In this document: positions 28,288 through 36,555 of the stretch, piece by piece
How positions within the stretch are numbered: the stretch's first letter is position 1
How the letters are laid out: every line of letters starts with the position of its first letter
Assembly: GCF_013393345.1 (NCBI RefSeq)
Contig: NZ_QJRF01000077.1
Location: 97,129 to 161,128, forward strand
Origin: Pseudomonas taiwanensis
GTDB lineage: Bacteria; Pseudomonadota; Gammaproteobacteria; Pseudomonadales; Pseudomonadaceae
DNA: 64,000 nucleotides
Direction: 5' to 3'
Program-made: the position numbers and the translations under genes
Notes under the pieces: generated by a model
Database searches by the model: none
Seen by the model: only the letters and a program-made list of their open reading frames with translations
What the model was told of the DNA's origin: nothing

Positions 28288-29637
28288 TCAACGCACGCCC
28301 TGTCCGGCCAGGGTTGCCGGCTGAGTGGTTTGCGGTGGGCGTACGGCCGTCACCATGATTTTCGAGCTGACGTTGTCGTTGGAGTATGCGCCTTTACGCA
28401 GGTCATACACCTGTGAGGCGCAGGAAGCGAACTGCGGCTCCACTGCATCGTAGGCCTGCACGCAGATGTTCTGGCCGGTACGCGCTAGGGTGCCGGAGTA
28501 ATCCCAGTTGTCGGTCAGCACCAGCTTCCAGGTGTCACCGTCGTAATAGAACACGCGCTTGTCGTAGACATGTCGTTCACCGGCCTTGCGGGTGCCTTCA
28601 ATCTGCCACACACGCTGCAACTCCCAGCGCACCAGATCAGGATTGAGGTGTTGTGGTCCCAGGACCTGTTCAGGCTTGGCCGCGTAGTAGTCGTAATTGT
28701 TGGCTGGTACGAACATCTCTTTTTGGCCGACCAGCTTCCAGTTGAACTTGTCCGGACGCCCGGAGTACAGGAGCACCTCGTCGTAGAAGATGGCGCCACC
28801 GAAGGTAGAAACCGCGGTGTCGTACTTGAAGTCGGGTGCCAGCCGAACTCGACGCTGACCAGGGGTATAGATCCAAGTCTTTTGCTCTTGCTCGGCATAA
28901 TTGGTCGAGTAATGGATCAGGGTGCGCCGGCCGTTGCTCTGTGCTGGAGACCGGGTTTGCACGAACAGCTTCATGTAGGGGCCGCTGAAGGATGCCTGCT
29001 GATTAGGTTTGTAGTAGGGGGACTCGTAATAGTTGTCCTGGGTGGTCAGCTCGATGCGGCTGCCTGAGGTGTCGACCAGGTAGCCCGGCGAGTGGCGAAA
29101 GTAGGCTTCCGGTGTCCATGAAAGGTTGTGGTTCCACAACACCTCAGCGGCAGTCTTCGGAATGGGGAACGGGACACCGCCCTGGGCGCCGCTGACACCA
29201 TCGCTCTCACCGACCATCTGTGCCGAAGTGGCATTGGCCAGGGTGCGCTCCAGTACCCATTCCGGGTACCAGGCGGTGCGTCGAGTCGGATACACCTTGA
29301 CGGCAAAGGTCGGCCATCGCTTGAGCATGGTCTTGGTGCCTTCGCTGAGCTGATCGGCGTACTGGTCCATGTTCCTGGCGGTGATCACCAGCGTCGGCCG
29401 GTCCTCGGGGAACGGATTGGGTCGTACGCCGCTGCCAGGCTTGTAGTCCGCAGGCGGAGTGATTCGTGCGGCCCCCGGATCGTAGGCGGGAATCGTGCCG
29501 GCGGCATTCGCCGCCTGTACGGCGCCGAAGCGAGTAAGGGTGGTGCCCAACTGCTTGGCCTCCTCGACATTGACTGCAGCCCAGCTGGACTGGGCCGCCA
29601 CCATCAGGGAAAGGGCAAGGCTAATTCTTTTTGTCAT
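28288..29637 (-). CDS. DUF1329 envelope protein (module 2)
   Basis: 449 residues if begun at the second of two close ATGs (MTKRISLALSLMVAAQSSWA), which has GAGG at proper spacing; the first ATG at 29643 is too near that site. The signal peptide is followed by the DUF1329 opening EAKQLGTTLTRFGAVQAAN..GTIPAYD. The conserved PGQRRVRLAPDFKYDTA and WELQRVWQIEGTRKAGERH blocks follow. The family is predicted to adopt a LolA/LolB-like lipid-holding fold in the periplasm or on the outer membrane. It lies 61 bases after the DUF1302 gene, as in module 1. It probably serves the same transport step for a related substrate, but module 2 has no dedicated RND gene and may share the one at 8688. Confidence 0.9.
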   Translation of the reverse strand: MTKRISLALSLMVAAQSSWAAVNVEEAKQLGTTLTRFGAVQAANAAGTIPAYDPGAARITPPADYKPGSGVRPNPFPEDRPTLVITARNMDQYADQLSEGTKTMLKRWPTFAVKVYPTRRTAWYPEWVLERTLANATSAQMVGESDGVSGAQGGVPFPIPKTAAEVLWNHNLSWTPEAYFRHSPGYLVDTSGSRIELTTQDNYYESPYYKPNQQASFSGPYMKLFVQTRSPAQSNGRRTLIHYSTNYAEQEQKTWIYTPGQRRVRLAPDFKYDTAVSTFGGAIFYDEVLLYSGRPDKFNWKLVGQKEMFVPANNYDYYAAKPEQVLGPQHLNPDLVRWELQRVWQIEGTRKAGERHVYDKRVFYYDGDTWKLVLTDNWDYSGTLARTGQNICVQAYDAVEPQFASCASQVYDLRKGAYSNDNVSSKIMVTAVRPPQTTQPATLAGQGVR

Positions 29638-29698
29638 GGTCATGTCCTCGGAATCCGCGCCGGCCGAGGGCCGGCCGGCGCATTGACGGGCCTGGCGG

Positions 29699-31345
29699 TC
29701 AGAAGCTGGTCTGAATGGAGAAAGCGATCCAGTCTCGGTCGCGAGTGCTAAAGCCGTCGCGGCCGCTGGTGGCCACACCGTTGGTGACCCGGCTGTATGG
29801 CGCGTAGGTAGTCACGTACGTGAGCGCGGTGGTGACTCTTTCGTGGATGTCGGCCTGCAAGCCGATGGACAGGGTGTAGGTGTCCTCCTGGCCGCTGGCG
29901 GAGGTGGCACCGTTGCCATGTATGCCGTAGCGGACATTGGTCGGCAAGGCGAGGTTCACCCCCGGCAGCACCTGCAGCCATTGCGGGGTGACCTGCAGGG
30001 TGGCGCCGACGAAGTCCCGGGTCGAGCAGCCATCGTCGGCATCCAGGCCGAGGGGCGCACACCCATCGTCCTCGCCGCGATACAGCTCCTCGTGAGCGGT
30101 CACATCGAGCAGGCGCGAGTACGACAGCTCGGCGGTCCATGTGCCTGAACTGTAGAGTGAAGTCTTGGGCAGTGCGCCGATCATGTTGACCAACATGTGC
30201 AGGGTATCGCCGCGCGGCCCCTCATTGTCCGCAATGCTCACGCCCAGGGCGTTGAGCGGCGCATCATGACGCATCGACAGCTCCACGCCGAGACTGGCGT
30301 CGCCCAGGGACCTGTTCAGGGAAAGACCGAAGAGGTCGATGTCCTCCGGATACACCAGGCGGTAGCCGCCTTTGACCGACTGCGGCGCTAGCCAGGGCAT
30401 GGGGTCGTCGAAACGCCGGTAATAGGCTGCCAGCTCGCCATCGAGGAACTCCGGCGTCCACGAGGCACTTAGTCCGAAGCTGCCGTACTTGTGGTCCGGC
30501 TCCAGAGGATCGAGGCGCGGAATGCTCACCCCCGGGGATAGCGGGCGCCGGTCCGGGCCGGCGAACAAATAATCGGTACCGGCAAAGTAGGTGCCGCCTT
30601 CGGAGAAGCGCGTTGGCTTCCAGTCCAACTGGTACACGCCGGCGAGGGATAGCTCGGGGGTCACCTGGCTCTGCAGCGAAAACTGGGGCACCGGTAGAAA
30701 CACTTCCTGGGCGGTGGAGCCGGGCACCATCGCCGACTTTCGTGCATCAAGCGGCGACTGGCCATAGGCGATGCTGTTGGAGTAGTGGTCGTACACCGAG
30801 GTACCCCAGTACACCGTGTGCTGGCCGAAACGCAAGTTGACCGGCGTGTCGCCGACCTCCATCGAGCCGAACGCGAAAGCGTCGAGAATCTCCCCCGACG
30901 GCCCCTTGTAGTAGCGTTGGACGAGGCCGGAATAGCGGTCGTTCTCGTAGCTGCTCTGCCAACCCTGGCTACGCAGCTCCGGATTCTGTTCGACATTGCG
31001 GTCGAAGCCAAAGTCATACCACCCGGCGGCGCTCAGGCGCACGCCGTGGATCTGCTGATAGGTGAGATCGATCTGGGTAAGAACGTCGGCGCGGTTCATG
31101 ATCATGTCTCCACGGTCCACCCGGTAGTCGCCTTCGTCGCGGTTGGGCGAGTCGGCCAGACGGTGATCACGCTCATGCAGCCGGACACCGCCCGTGTACT
31201 TCACCGTGGTGTCCCAGTCGAGGCGAAAGTCCGGATTTCCCAGATCGAATGTCATGGCCTGCACCGGGGCAATGCCAAGACAAATAGCGGACAAACAGCT
31301 GGGAAAAATAAATAGACGCGAACGCACATATGAAGATGCGACCAC
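29699..31345 (-). CDS. DUF1302 outer-membrane barrel protein (module 2)
   Basis: A 548-residue exported barrel-type protein with a signal peptide ending SAICLGIAPVQA before MTFDLGNPDFRLDWDT. DUF1302 landmarks match copy 1: RVDRGDMIMNRADVLTQID, WGTSVYDHYSNSIAYGQSP, LDWKPTRFSEGGTYFAG, and a terminal phenylalanine expected of an outer-membrane barrel. A CAPLG...DGCSTRD segment holds two cysteines that could pair in an external loop, as does the equivalent CVTAF..NCATKD segment of copy 1. It is the first gene of the leftward module-2 unit, with the promoter presumably in the AT-rich gap 31346-31698. Transport of a hydrophobic substrate is inferred. Confidence 0.88.
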   Translation of the reverse strand: MVASSYVRSRLFIFPSCLSAICLGIAPVQAMTFDLGNPDFRLDWDTTVKYTGGVRLHERDHRLADSPNRDEGDYRVDRGDMIMNRADVLTQIDLTYQQIHGVRLSAAGWYDFGFDRNVEQNPELRSQGWQSSYENDRYSGLVQRYYKGPSGEILDAFAFGSMEVGDTPVNLRFGQHTVYWGTSVYDHYSNSIAYGQSPLDARKSAMVPGSTAQEVFLPVPQFSLQSQVTPELSLAGVYQLDWKPTRFSEGGTYFAGTDYLFAGPDRRPLSPGVSIPRLDPLEPDHKYGSFGLSASWTPEFLDGELAAYYRRFDDPMPWLAPQSVKGGYRLVYPEDIDLFGLSLNRSLGDASLGVELSMRHDAPLNALGVSIADNEGPRGDTLHMLVNMIGALPKTSLYSSGTWTAELSYSRLLDVTAHEELYRGEDDGCAPLGLDADDGCSTRDFVGATLQVTPQWLQVLPGVNLALPTNVRYGIHGNGATSASGQEDTYTLSIGLQADIHERVTTALTYVTTYAPYSRVTNGVATSGRDGFSTRDRDWIAFSIQTSF

Positions 31346-31447
31346 AATTGCCTCCTTTTTTATATTTATTGGAGTAGCCCTTTAATCCACACGCGGGCAA
31401 CGAGAAGCGAGTAAATTTCACTATGAATTAAATGTCAAATCCATCTA

Positions 31448-31463
31448 ATTAGTCATGACTAAT
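31448..31463. promoter_or_regulatory. perfect 16-bp palindrome ATTAGTCATGACTAAT
   Basis: ATTAGTCA followed directly by its reverse complement TGACTAAT, with no spacer. It lies 102 bases upstream of the DUF1302 start. Size and symmetry fit a MarR- or TetR-type operator. It differs from the ten-copy 19-bp motif in half-site order and spacing. Confidence 0.55.
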
Positions 31464-31525
31464 GTTTAATTTTTCACAATAAAATCATTCACATAGAAAC
31501 ACATCAACGGATACATTCTCGAATC

Positions 31526-31545
31526 GCATTAGCCCCCACTAATGC
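31526..31545. promoter_or_regulatory. 20-bp palindrome GCATTAG-N6-CTAATGC
   Basis: Two perfect 7-bp arms around CCCCCA, 154 bases before the MFS start. The TTAG/CTAA core recalls the nearby 16-bp palindrome, so both could be bound by one regulator acting on the two divergent module-2 units. Confidence 0.55.
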
Positions 31546-31698
31546 AATACACAATTCTTCCATCTGTATTTTCTTGACACATGATTCAGTCGGAAATTAA
31601 GTTCCAACCGTAGGTTCAGTCGTCCTCCTCGGCTATGTAAATCCGCGCTGACCGGAGCTGAATTCAAATATCTATAAGAATAAAAAAGGAACGAACAC

Positions 31699-32979
31699 AT
31701 GCACACTCGTGTAACTTCGATCAGCATCGGCGAATTCCGCCGTGGTTGGCATATCGTTCTTCTAGGTTTAGTGGGTTTGGCCACCTCGGCCAGCGTGACG
31801 GTCATGTACGCCTTCGGCGCCATGGTGCTGCCGCTGCAGGAAACCTTTGGTTGGAGCCGCGGTGACATTCAGTCTGCAATGACCTTCTACGCCATCGGCT
31901 CGGTAGTGACCATGCAGCTTGCCGGCTGGTTGAGCGCCTGCTTCGGCCTGCGGCGCATCACCCTTGCGTCGCTTGTCGCGCTCGCTGCCTTTTACCTGTT
32001 GCTGACCCGCATCGACTCGCTGCCCATGCTTTACGCTGGCTGCGCATTGATTACCCTGGCCGGCGTCGGCACCCTGCACGTTACCTGGACGCAATTGATC
32101 ACCCTGTGGTTCGTGCAGAGTCGTGGCGCGGCCCTTGCCATAACCCTGACCGGCTCAGGCATGGCCGCCACCTTCCTGCCGGCGATCGTCACCTGGGCCG
32201 TCCAGAACTGGGGATGGCAGGCCGGCTTCGTGGCGCTTGCGCTCCCACCTCTACTGCTTGCCCTGCCATTGGCCCTGCGCTGGCTGCATGATCAGGGCCC
32301 GCAACAAGCCGCCGGGATAGTCACCGAAGGCGAGCGTAGCGGTGTCAGCTTTACCGTCGGGATATGCACGCCGGCATTCTGGTTCCTGGCGCTGTCACTG
32401 GTGCTGGTGATTCTCGGCATCTGGGCGATGCTCATAAGCATCATGCCGATGCTGCAGGACAAGGGCCTGTCCTCTTCCACTGCCAGCCGCATCTTCGGCA
32501 CCTATGGCGTGGCATTGATCCTTGGCCGCCTGCTGGTGGGTTTTCTCATGGACCGCTGGTGGGCACCCGGCGTGGCCTGCATCACACTGGCCATGCCGGC
32601 GCTGGGTTGCCTGATATTCCTGTTCGCCGAACCCTCGATAGCCGCCATGGCCGTTGCAACCATGCTGGTGGGAATAGGCGTGGGGGCCGAAATCGACGTC
32701 GCCGCCTTTCTCGTCGCTCGCTACTTCGGCCTGCGCGACTACCCGCGCCTGTTCGGCCTGCTTATGGCGCTGCTGGCGGGAGGTGGCTGCTTCGCCCCTT
32801 ACGCCTTCGGCGAACTGTACGACGCCACGAACTCCTACGAGCCAATGCTCTGGATCTGCACCGTGGTGTTCACCATAGGCCCGCTGACCCTCCTATGCAT
32901 GGGCCGCTATCCAGACCTCGGGTCCGCCAGCTCTGCCTGCCAGCCTGACGTCGTGCCGAAATCGGACCCTGCCTGCTGA
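31699..32979 (+). CDS. MFS transporter
   Basis: 426 residues with twelve predicted membrane segments and an AAAGGA-type ribosome site. The layout is that of the major facilitator superfamily, in the monocarboxylate/oxalate-formate-like branch (YAFGAMVLPLQETFGWSRG after helix 1, FLMDRWWAPG between helices 8 and 9). It probably imports an organic acid across the inner membrane. It is the first rightward gene of module 2, directly before Rieske copy 2. Its C-terminus (LLCMGRYPDL) resembles the tail of the partial transporter gene at the right edge of the window (ILTLGRYPKF), suggesting two paralogous carriers in the island. The substrate is not known. Confidence 0.88.
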   Translation: MHTRVTSISIGEFRRGWHIVLLGLVGLATSASVTVMYAFGAMVLPLQETFGWSRGDIQSAMTFYAIGSVVTMQLAGWLSACFGLRRITLASLVALAAFYLLLTRIDSLPMLYAGCALITLAGVGTLHVTWTQLITLWFVQSRGAALAITLTGSGMAATFLPAIVTWAVQNWGWQAGFVALALPPLLLALPLALRWLHDQGPQQAAGIVTEGERSGVSFTVGICTPAFWFLALSLVLVILGIWAMLISIMPMLQDKGLSSSTASRIFGTYGVALILGRLLVGFLMDRWWAPGVACITLAMPALGCLIFLFAEPSIAAMAVATMLVGIGVGAEIDVAAFLVARYFGLRDYPRLFGLLMALLAGGGCFAPYAFGELYDATNSYEPMLWICTVVFTIGPLTLLCMGRYPDLGSASSACQPDVVPKSDPAC

Positions 32980-33055
32980 CCATCGGCCCAACTACGATCC
33001 CCAACAAGCCTCGACAGCATCGCATCGAGGAGAAATTAGCTATGAGGACGCTGCA

Positions 33056-34075
33056 ATGCTCAATCTCTCGATGAAACCCACCGGCTGGTTCCAGATCGGC
33101 TGGAGCGCGGAAATCGCGCCCGGTGGTGTCAAACCCCTGAAATACTTCGGTCATGACATGGTGGCCTTCCGCACCGAAAGCGGAGAGCTCTCCGTGCTCG
33201 ACGCGCACTGTCCGCACATGGGCGCCCACCTGGGCTACGGCGGCAAGGTAAAGGGCAATTGCATCGCCTGCCCTTACCACGGCTGGGAATGGAATGGCGA
33301 TGGCGCCAACACCCTGATTCCGGGCGAAGAGCGCAAGATTCCGAAGAAGATGCGCAAATGGCACGTCGTGGAAAGCCACGGCATGATGTTCCTCTGGCAC
33401 GATCCTGCGAACCTGGGCGGCAAGCCGCGGGAAGGCTGGGAGCTGCCAGACGTATTCGCCCACCCGGAACTCCCTGCCGATCCTGCAGATTTCTACCCCT
33501 GCTATCCGGACGCCATCGTGTTCAAGCCCAATGAGCGCATCCACCCGCAGTTGATTACCGAGAATGCTGCCGACACCGCCCACTTCCGTTTTACCCATGG
33601 CGCCCCTGAGGACCCGTTGCTGCTGAACTTCGACACCAGCACCCCTGTCTGGCGTTCGGAGATGGGCTTCCTCAACAAGCACACCAAGGAAATCGCCATG
33701 CGCCTACACGCGCGTAACGCTGGCGTGGGGCTGGCCTTCAGCATTTTCCAGCACAAGTTACTTGGCCGTCGGCTTGTGCTCTCGTGCACGCCCATTGACG
33801 AAGAGACGTCCGACCTGCGTGTCACCTACTTCTTCCCTCGCGACCCGGCCTCACCCGAGGTGATGCCCGAGCATCTGCGGGAGATGGCACGACAGACGGA
33901 CGAGTTGTTCGAAGAAGACGCCCGCATGTGGCGCCACCAGAAGTTCCGCCAGCAACCTATCTTCGCCAAGCGCGACGTGGCCGGCTATCGGGCCCTGCGC
34001 GACTGGTGCCAGCAATTCTACGAAGCCACCGGCTACCCGCGCGGACCGATCCAGGTCATGGAAGACGACATGTAA
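33056..34075 (+). CDS. Rieske non-heme iron oxygenase, KshA/Neverland-like, copy 2
   Basis: 339 residues, aligning without gaps to the copy at 22153; by hand count 53 positions differ (about 84% identity). All metal ligands are kept: Cys52, His54, Cys72, His75 for the Rieske cluster, and Asp173, His176, His181 and Asp288 for the iron. Differences cluster at 36-50, 81-84, 190-200 and 228-235, surface or substrate-facing regions, so the two may act on different positions or substrates. It follows the MFS gene and precedes a cupin and a SnoaL-like gene. No reductase is adjacent. Catalysis is expected to be hydroxylation or desaturation of an isoprenoid ring; the exact site is unknown. Confidence 0.9.
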   Translation: MLNLSMKPTGWFQIGWSAEIAPGGVKPLKYFGHDMVAFRTESGELSVLDAHCPHMGAHLGYGGKVKGNCIACPYHGWEWNGDGANTLIPGEERKIPKKMRKWHVVESHGMMFLWHDPANLGGKPREGWELPDVFAHPELPADPADFYPCYPDAIVFKPNERIHPQLITENAADTAHFRFTHGAPEDPLLLNFDTSTPVWRSEMGFLNKHTKEIAMRLHARNAGVGLAFSIFQHKLLGRRLVLSCTPIDEETSDLRVTYFFPRDPASPEVMPEHLREMARQTDELFEEDARMWRHQKFRQQPIFAKRDVAGYRALRDWCQQFYEATGYPRGPIQVMEDDM

Positions 34076-34085
34076 GACAGCCCCG

Positions 34086-34107
34086 CAGGGTGGCCTCCGC
34101 CACCCTG
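34086..34107 (+). terminator. hairpin between Rieske 2 and the cupin gene
   Basis: A perfect 9-bp stem (CAGGGTGGC / GCCACCCTG) with the loop CTCC, 10 bases after the Rieske stop. No T-run follows, so partial termination or mRNA stabilisation is more likely than a full stop. Confidence 0.4.
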
Positions 34108-34128
34108 TCTCTACATAAGGAATCGATC

Positions 34129-34629
34129 ATGCTCGGCGGACCCAAAATCACCCATATCGATAACAAACCCGCTAACGAAGTGCTGCGCATCGAGTACGAC
34201 GACGGCCGCGTAGCCTCTGTGTGGGAACGCTTTCTGGAAATGTCTCCACGCTACTTCAGTTTCTACAACACCTGGGAGCCCGGCTCTCTGGCCCCCCGCC
34301 ACGGCCATCACGGCGACCATGTGGTGTATGTGCTGGAAGGTGAAATAACGGTGGGCGACGTTCGGTGCACCAAGGGCAGTCATATCTACCTGCAATACGG
34401 AGACACTTTCGGCCCCTGGGTGGCTGGCCCGGAGGGCGCCCAATTGCTGGGAATCATCTACAACGGCGATGGCCGCGCCTTTTTCGCCGACGAGGATATG
34501 GCCCATTTTCAGCAACTGCTCGCCGAACGCGGTGCACGGATGGGGGCCACGCCCGCACTCAACGGCCTGCCCGCCTGGCGGGCGGACCGTCATGCCAACC
34601 CCTTGCCAGGCCCCGTGCGCAAAACCTGA
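34129..34629 (+). CDS. cupin-domain protein
   Basis: 166 residues from MLGGPKITHIDN, preceded by AAGGA. A single cupin barrel is visible: PRHGHHGDHVVYVLEGEITVG carries the two or three histidines and Glu70 of cupin motif 1, and a weaker motif 2 follows with GPWVAGPEGAQLLGII. Small cupins of this kind bind a metal and act as isomerases, dioxygenases or ligand-binding proteins. Lying directly behind Rieske copy 2 and before a SnoaL-like protein, it probably rearranges or further processes the oxygenated product. The reaction is not deducible. Confidence 0.8.
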   Translation: MLGGPKITHIDNKPANEVLRIEYDDGRVASVWERFLEMSPRYFSFYNTWEPGSLAPRHGHHGDHVVYVLEGEITVGDVRCTKGSHIYLQYGDTFGPWVAGPEGAQLLGIIYNGDGRAFFADEDMAHFQQLLAERGARMGATPALNGLPAWRADRHANPLPGPVRKT

Positions 34630-34698
34630 ACCGTTCGAGTCGGTCCCGACGCGCCGGAAGACAGCCCGCCCAGCACCGAATCCCCATGAGGCAAGCCC

Positions 34699-35193
34699 AT
34701 GACAGCCAGTGAACAGCGCCTTATCGACGAATTGAACATCCAGAAACTGACGGCCGCCTACAGCCACGCGATCATGCGTCTCGACGCCCGAGCAGCCGCC
34801 GCCACCTACGCCGAAAACGGCATCCTTTCCGCGTTCTACGCTCCCGACATCATCGGCCGCCAGGCCATCGCCAAGATTCTCACCACGACCCTCTCCCCCA
34901 TCCAGTTCATCTGCCAGACGTCCACCGCTGGGGTGATCGATGTGGACGGCGATCAGGCACGAGCCAGTTGGACCATCACCGAACTGCTGCGTTTCAGGGA
35001 CAAGGATGAACTGGCCTGCTGCTTTGGCCTGTACGAGGACGTTCTGGAACGCCACCCGGGCGGCTGGCATTTCGTCAGCCGACGTTTCGTCCCCTTCTAC
35101 CGGGGCAGCATTCCTTCGACGGGGAAGACTTACCAGGTGCCCCCGTTCAAGCATGACTACTCGCCCTGGCCACTGCTGATCAATCTTGACTGA
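34699..35193 (+). CDS. SnoaL/NTF2-like protein
   Basis: 164 residues with the N-terminal helix pattern of the SnoaL_4/NTF2-like fold (DELNIQKLTAAYSHAIMRLDA..AAATYAENGILS), followed by curved beta strands (VIDVDGDQARASWTITELLRF, GWHFVSRRFVPFYRG). This cone-shaped fold is shared by ketosteroid isomerase, polyketide cyclases and scytalone dehydratase, and by ring-hydroxylating dioxygenase small subunits. It may isomerise or dehydrate an oxidised ring intermediate, or be an accessory to the Rieske protein. It is the last gene of the rightward module-2 unit and is convergent with the DapB-like gene. Function within the fold is open. Confidence 0.78.
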   Translation: MTASEQRLIDELNIQKLTAAYSHAIMRLDARAAAATYAENGILSAFYAPDIIGRQAIAKILTTTLSPIQFICQTSTAGVIDVDGDQARASWTITELLRFRDKDELACCFGLYEDVLERHPGGWHFVSRRFVPFYRGSIPSTGKTYQVPPFKHDYSPWPLLINLD

Positions 35194-35350
35194 TCGTCAC
35201 ATCCGGCATCGGCGTTGGCGGTAACTTGCATTGAGCCCAGCGAGGTATTGCTGCTCAAGAGGTGGCTGTGGAGGGTGATTCACCCAGCCCCTCCTCTCGC
35301 AGAGCGCGCCACAAGGATAATACGGCCGACAGTTTACAGGGACGGCGTCG

Positions 35351-36415
35351 TCACGAGCCGGGACGCCCCAGGCCGCCGACAGGGGCAGGAAGATCCAGTA
35401 CGCTGCGCCAGCCGGGAGCAGCAGCAGCGATGCGCGGCAGGAAGTTCAGGGCTCGTGCGGCATTCAGGGCGGCGACGTGATCCGGTGCATCGGGGTCGGC
35501 CAGCAACCCGAGTTCGCACTGAATGCTCGGTGAGCCCTCGATGACCACCCGCCAATTGAGTGTTTCCTCCGAGTCACGCCAGCCCGGACCGATATCCAGG
35601 CGCGTGGTCTGCTCATTGACCAGTTCATAGAACGGCGCGCCTTGGGCGAAGGCGGTGAAGGTCCAGCGCACACCGGCAGCAGTCCCCCTGGCCACGGCAA
35701 GCCCGCTGGGTTGCAGGACCATATCGGCTTTCGATGCGCCAAACTCCTTGTTGGTCAGACGCAGTTCATCCATCACCACACCCAGCCCCTGGGCCACCAG
35801 GGCGGCGGACTGCGCGATGCCCCACATCCACAGTTGGTCGATCTGCCCAGGAGCCGCCGCAGGGTCGAAAGGCACCTCGGGCAAGGGTTGGCCGATACCC
35901 AGGTACTGCCCCATCTGTATCGCGGACGGATAGTGGGGTATGTAGTTGCGCTGCATGGCCCTGACCATGCGGATATTGCTGGAATAGCCCGAACAGAACA
36001 GCGGCAACACATCGCTGATCAGGCCGGGAATGTTGCCGCCGGCGACCAGGGCCGCACCACCCTGCTCTGCTGCCTCCTGCAGCATCCGGTGTTCCGGCTG
36101 GCTCGGCAGATACCAACCACCTATGCCGGAATAGACGCTCGTCCCGGCTCGGAGAAATCGGGCGATGATCTCCGGCTCCCACTTCAGACCGTGCCAGGAC
36201 ATTACATCGGCACCCAAGGCCGTAAGCGCGGCGATATCACGCGTAGCCGCGAGGCCGATCGGGCCGGTCTCAACTATCTCGCCGACATCCCGTCCATCCT
36301 TGTCCTCGCTGTGTACCAGCACACCCACCAACTCGAAGCTTGGGTTGCGCAGCAACTGACGCACCAGTTCACGACCAACACCGCCGGTGTAGCAAACGAT
36401 CACTCGCAAGGTCAT
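35351..36415 (-). CDS. dihydrodipicolinate-reductase-like NAD(P)-binding protein
   Basis: 354 residues. The N-terminus (RVIVCYTGGVGRELVRQLL) and the VLVHSEDKDGRDVGEI block match the DapB-like NAD(P)-binding domain. Its length (DapB itself is about 270) and the C-terminal half fit the 2,4-diaminopentanoate-dehydrogenase-like/DUF group often found in actinobacterial and pseudomonad lipid or steroid clusters rather than lysine synthesis. It probably reduces or oxidises a carbonyl of a pathway intermediate. It lies downstream of three co-directional genes (36556-39025), but a strong terminator at 36495-36523 intervenes, so it may have its own promoter in 36416-36494. The lysine pathway is unlikely in this context. 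Confidence 0.75.
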   Translation of the reverse strand: MTLRVIVCYTGGVGRELVRQLLRNPSFELVGVLVHSEDKDGRDVGEIVETGPIGLAATRDIAALTALGADVMSWHGLKWEPEIIARFLRAGTSVYSGIGGWYLPSQPEHRMLQEAAEQGGAALVAGGNIPGLISDVLPLFCSGYSSNIRMVRAMQRNYIPHYPSAIQMGQYLGIGQPLPEVPFDPAAAPGQIDQLWMWGIAQSAALVAQGLGVVMDELRLTNKEFGASKADMVLQPSGLAVARGTAAGVRWTFTAFAQGAPFYELVNEQTTRLDIGPGWRDSEETLNWRVVIEGSPSIQCELGLLADPDAPDHVAALNAARALNFLPRIAAAAPGWRSVLDLPAPVGGLGRPGS

Positions 36416-36494
36416 CTGTTATCTCCCTACTGTATTTACCGCGCTCCTGCGCATCGAGCGGCGCAAGGCTCGGAATCCGAACTCCGGATAAGCG

Positions 36495-36523
36495 AAGGCC
36501 CCGGTTGTCTGAACCGGGGCCTT
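36495..36523 (-). terminator. strong hairpin after the PaaG-like gene
   Basis: A perfect 12-bp stem (AAGGCCCCGGTT / AACCGGGGCCTT) with a 5-base loop, 32 bases beyond the stop of the crotonase at 36556 on the minus strand. There is no long T-run, but the stem is very stable. Confidence 0.65.
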
Positions 36524-36555
36524 GTCGGACTGCCAGGGTTTACGGTTGCCTTGGC

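Larger units (their letters stand above)
31346..31698. promoter_or_regulatory. AT-rich divergent promoter gap of module 2
   Basis: 353 bases between the leftward DUF1302 gene and the rightward MFS gene, strikingly AT-rich compared with the rest of the window. It contains two perfect palindromes (listed separately), a possible -35 element TTGACA at 31574-31579 with only a weak -10, and no copy of the 19-bp motif. No open frame here has a credible ribosome site. Confidence 0.6.

Noticed and set aside
22153-34075. Recent gene duplication or assembly duplication of the Rieske gene
   Set aside because: The copies differ at about 16% of residues and at many silent sites, and the flanking genes differ, so this is an old paralogy.
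35351-36415. Lysine biosynthesis dapB
   Set aside because: The protein is about 80 residues too long, only the nucleotide-binding end matches, and the neighbours are all catabolic.
36495-36523. Regulatory operator for the DapB-like gene
   Set aside because: The 12-bp GC-rich stem with a 5-base loop right after a stop codon fits a transcription terminator better than a protein-binding site.
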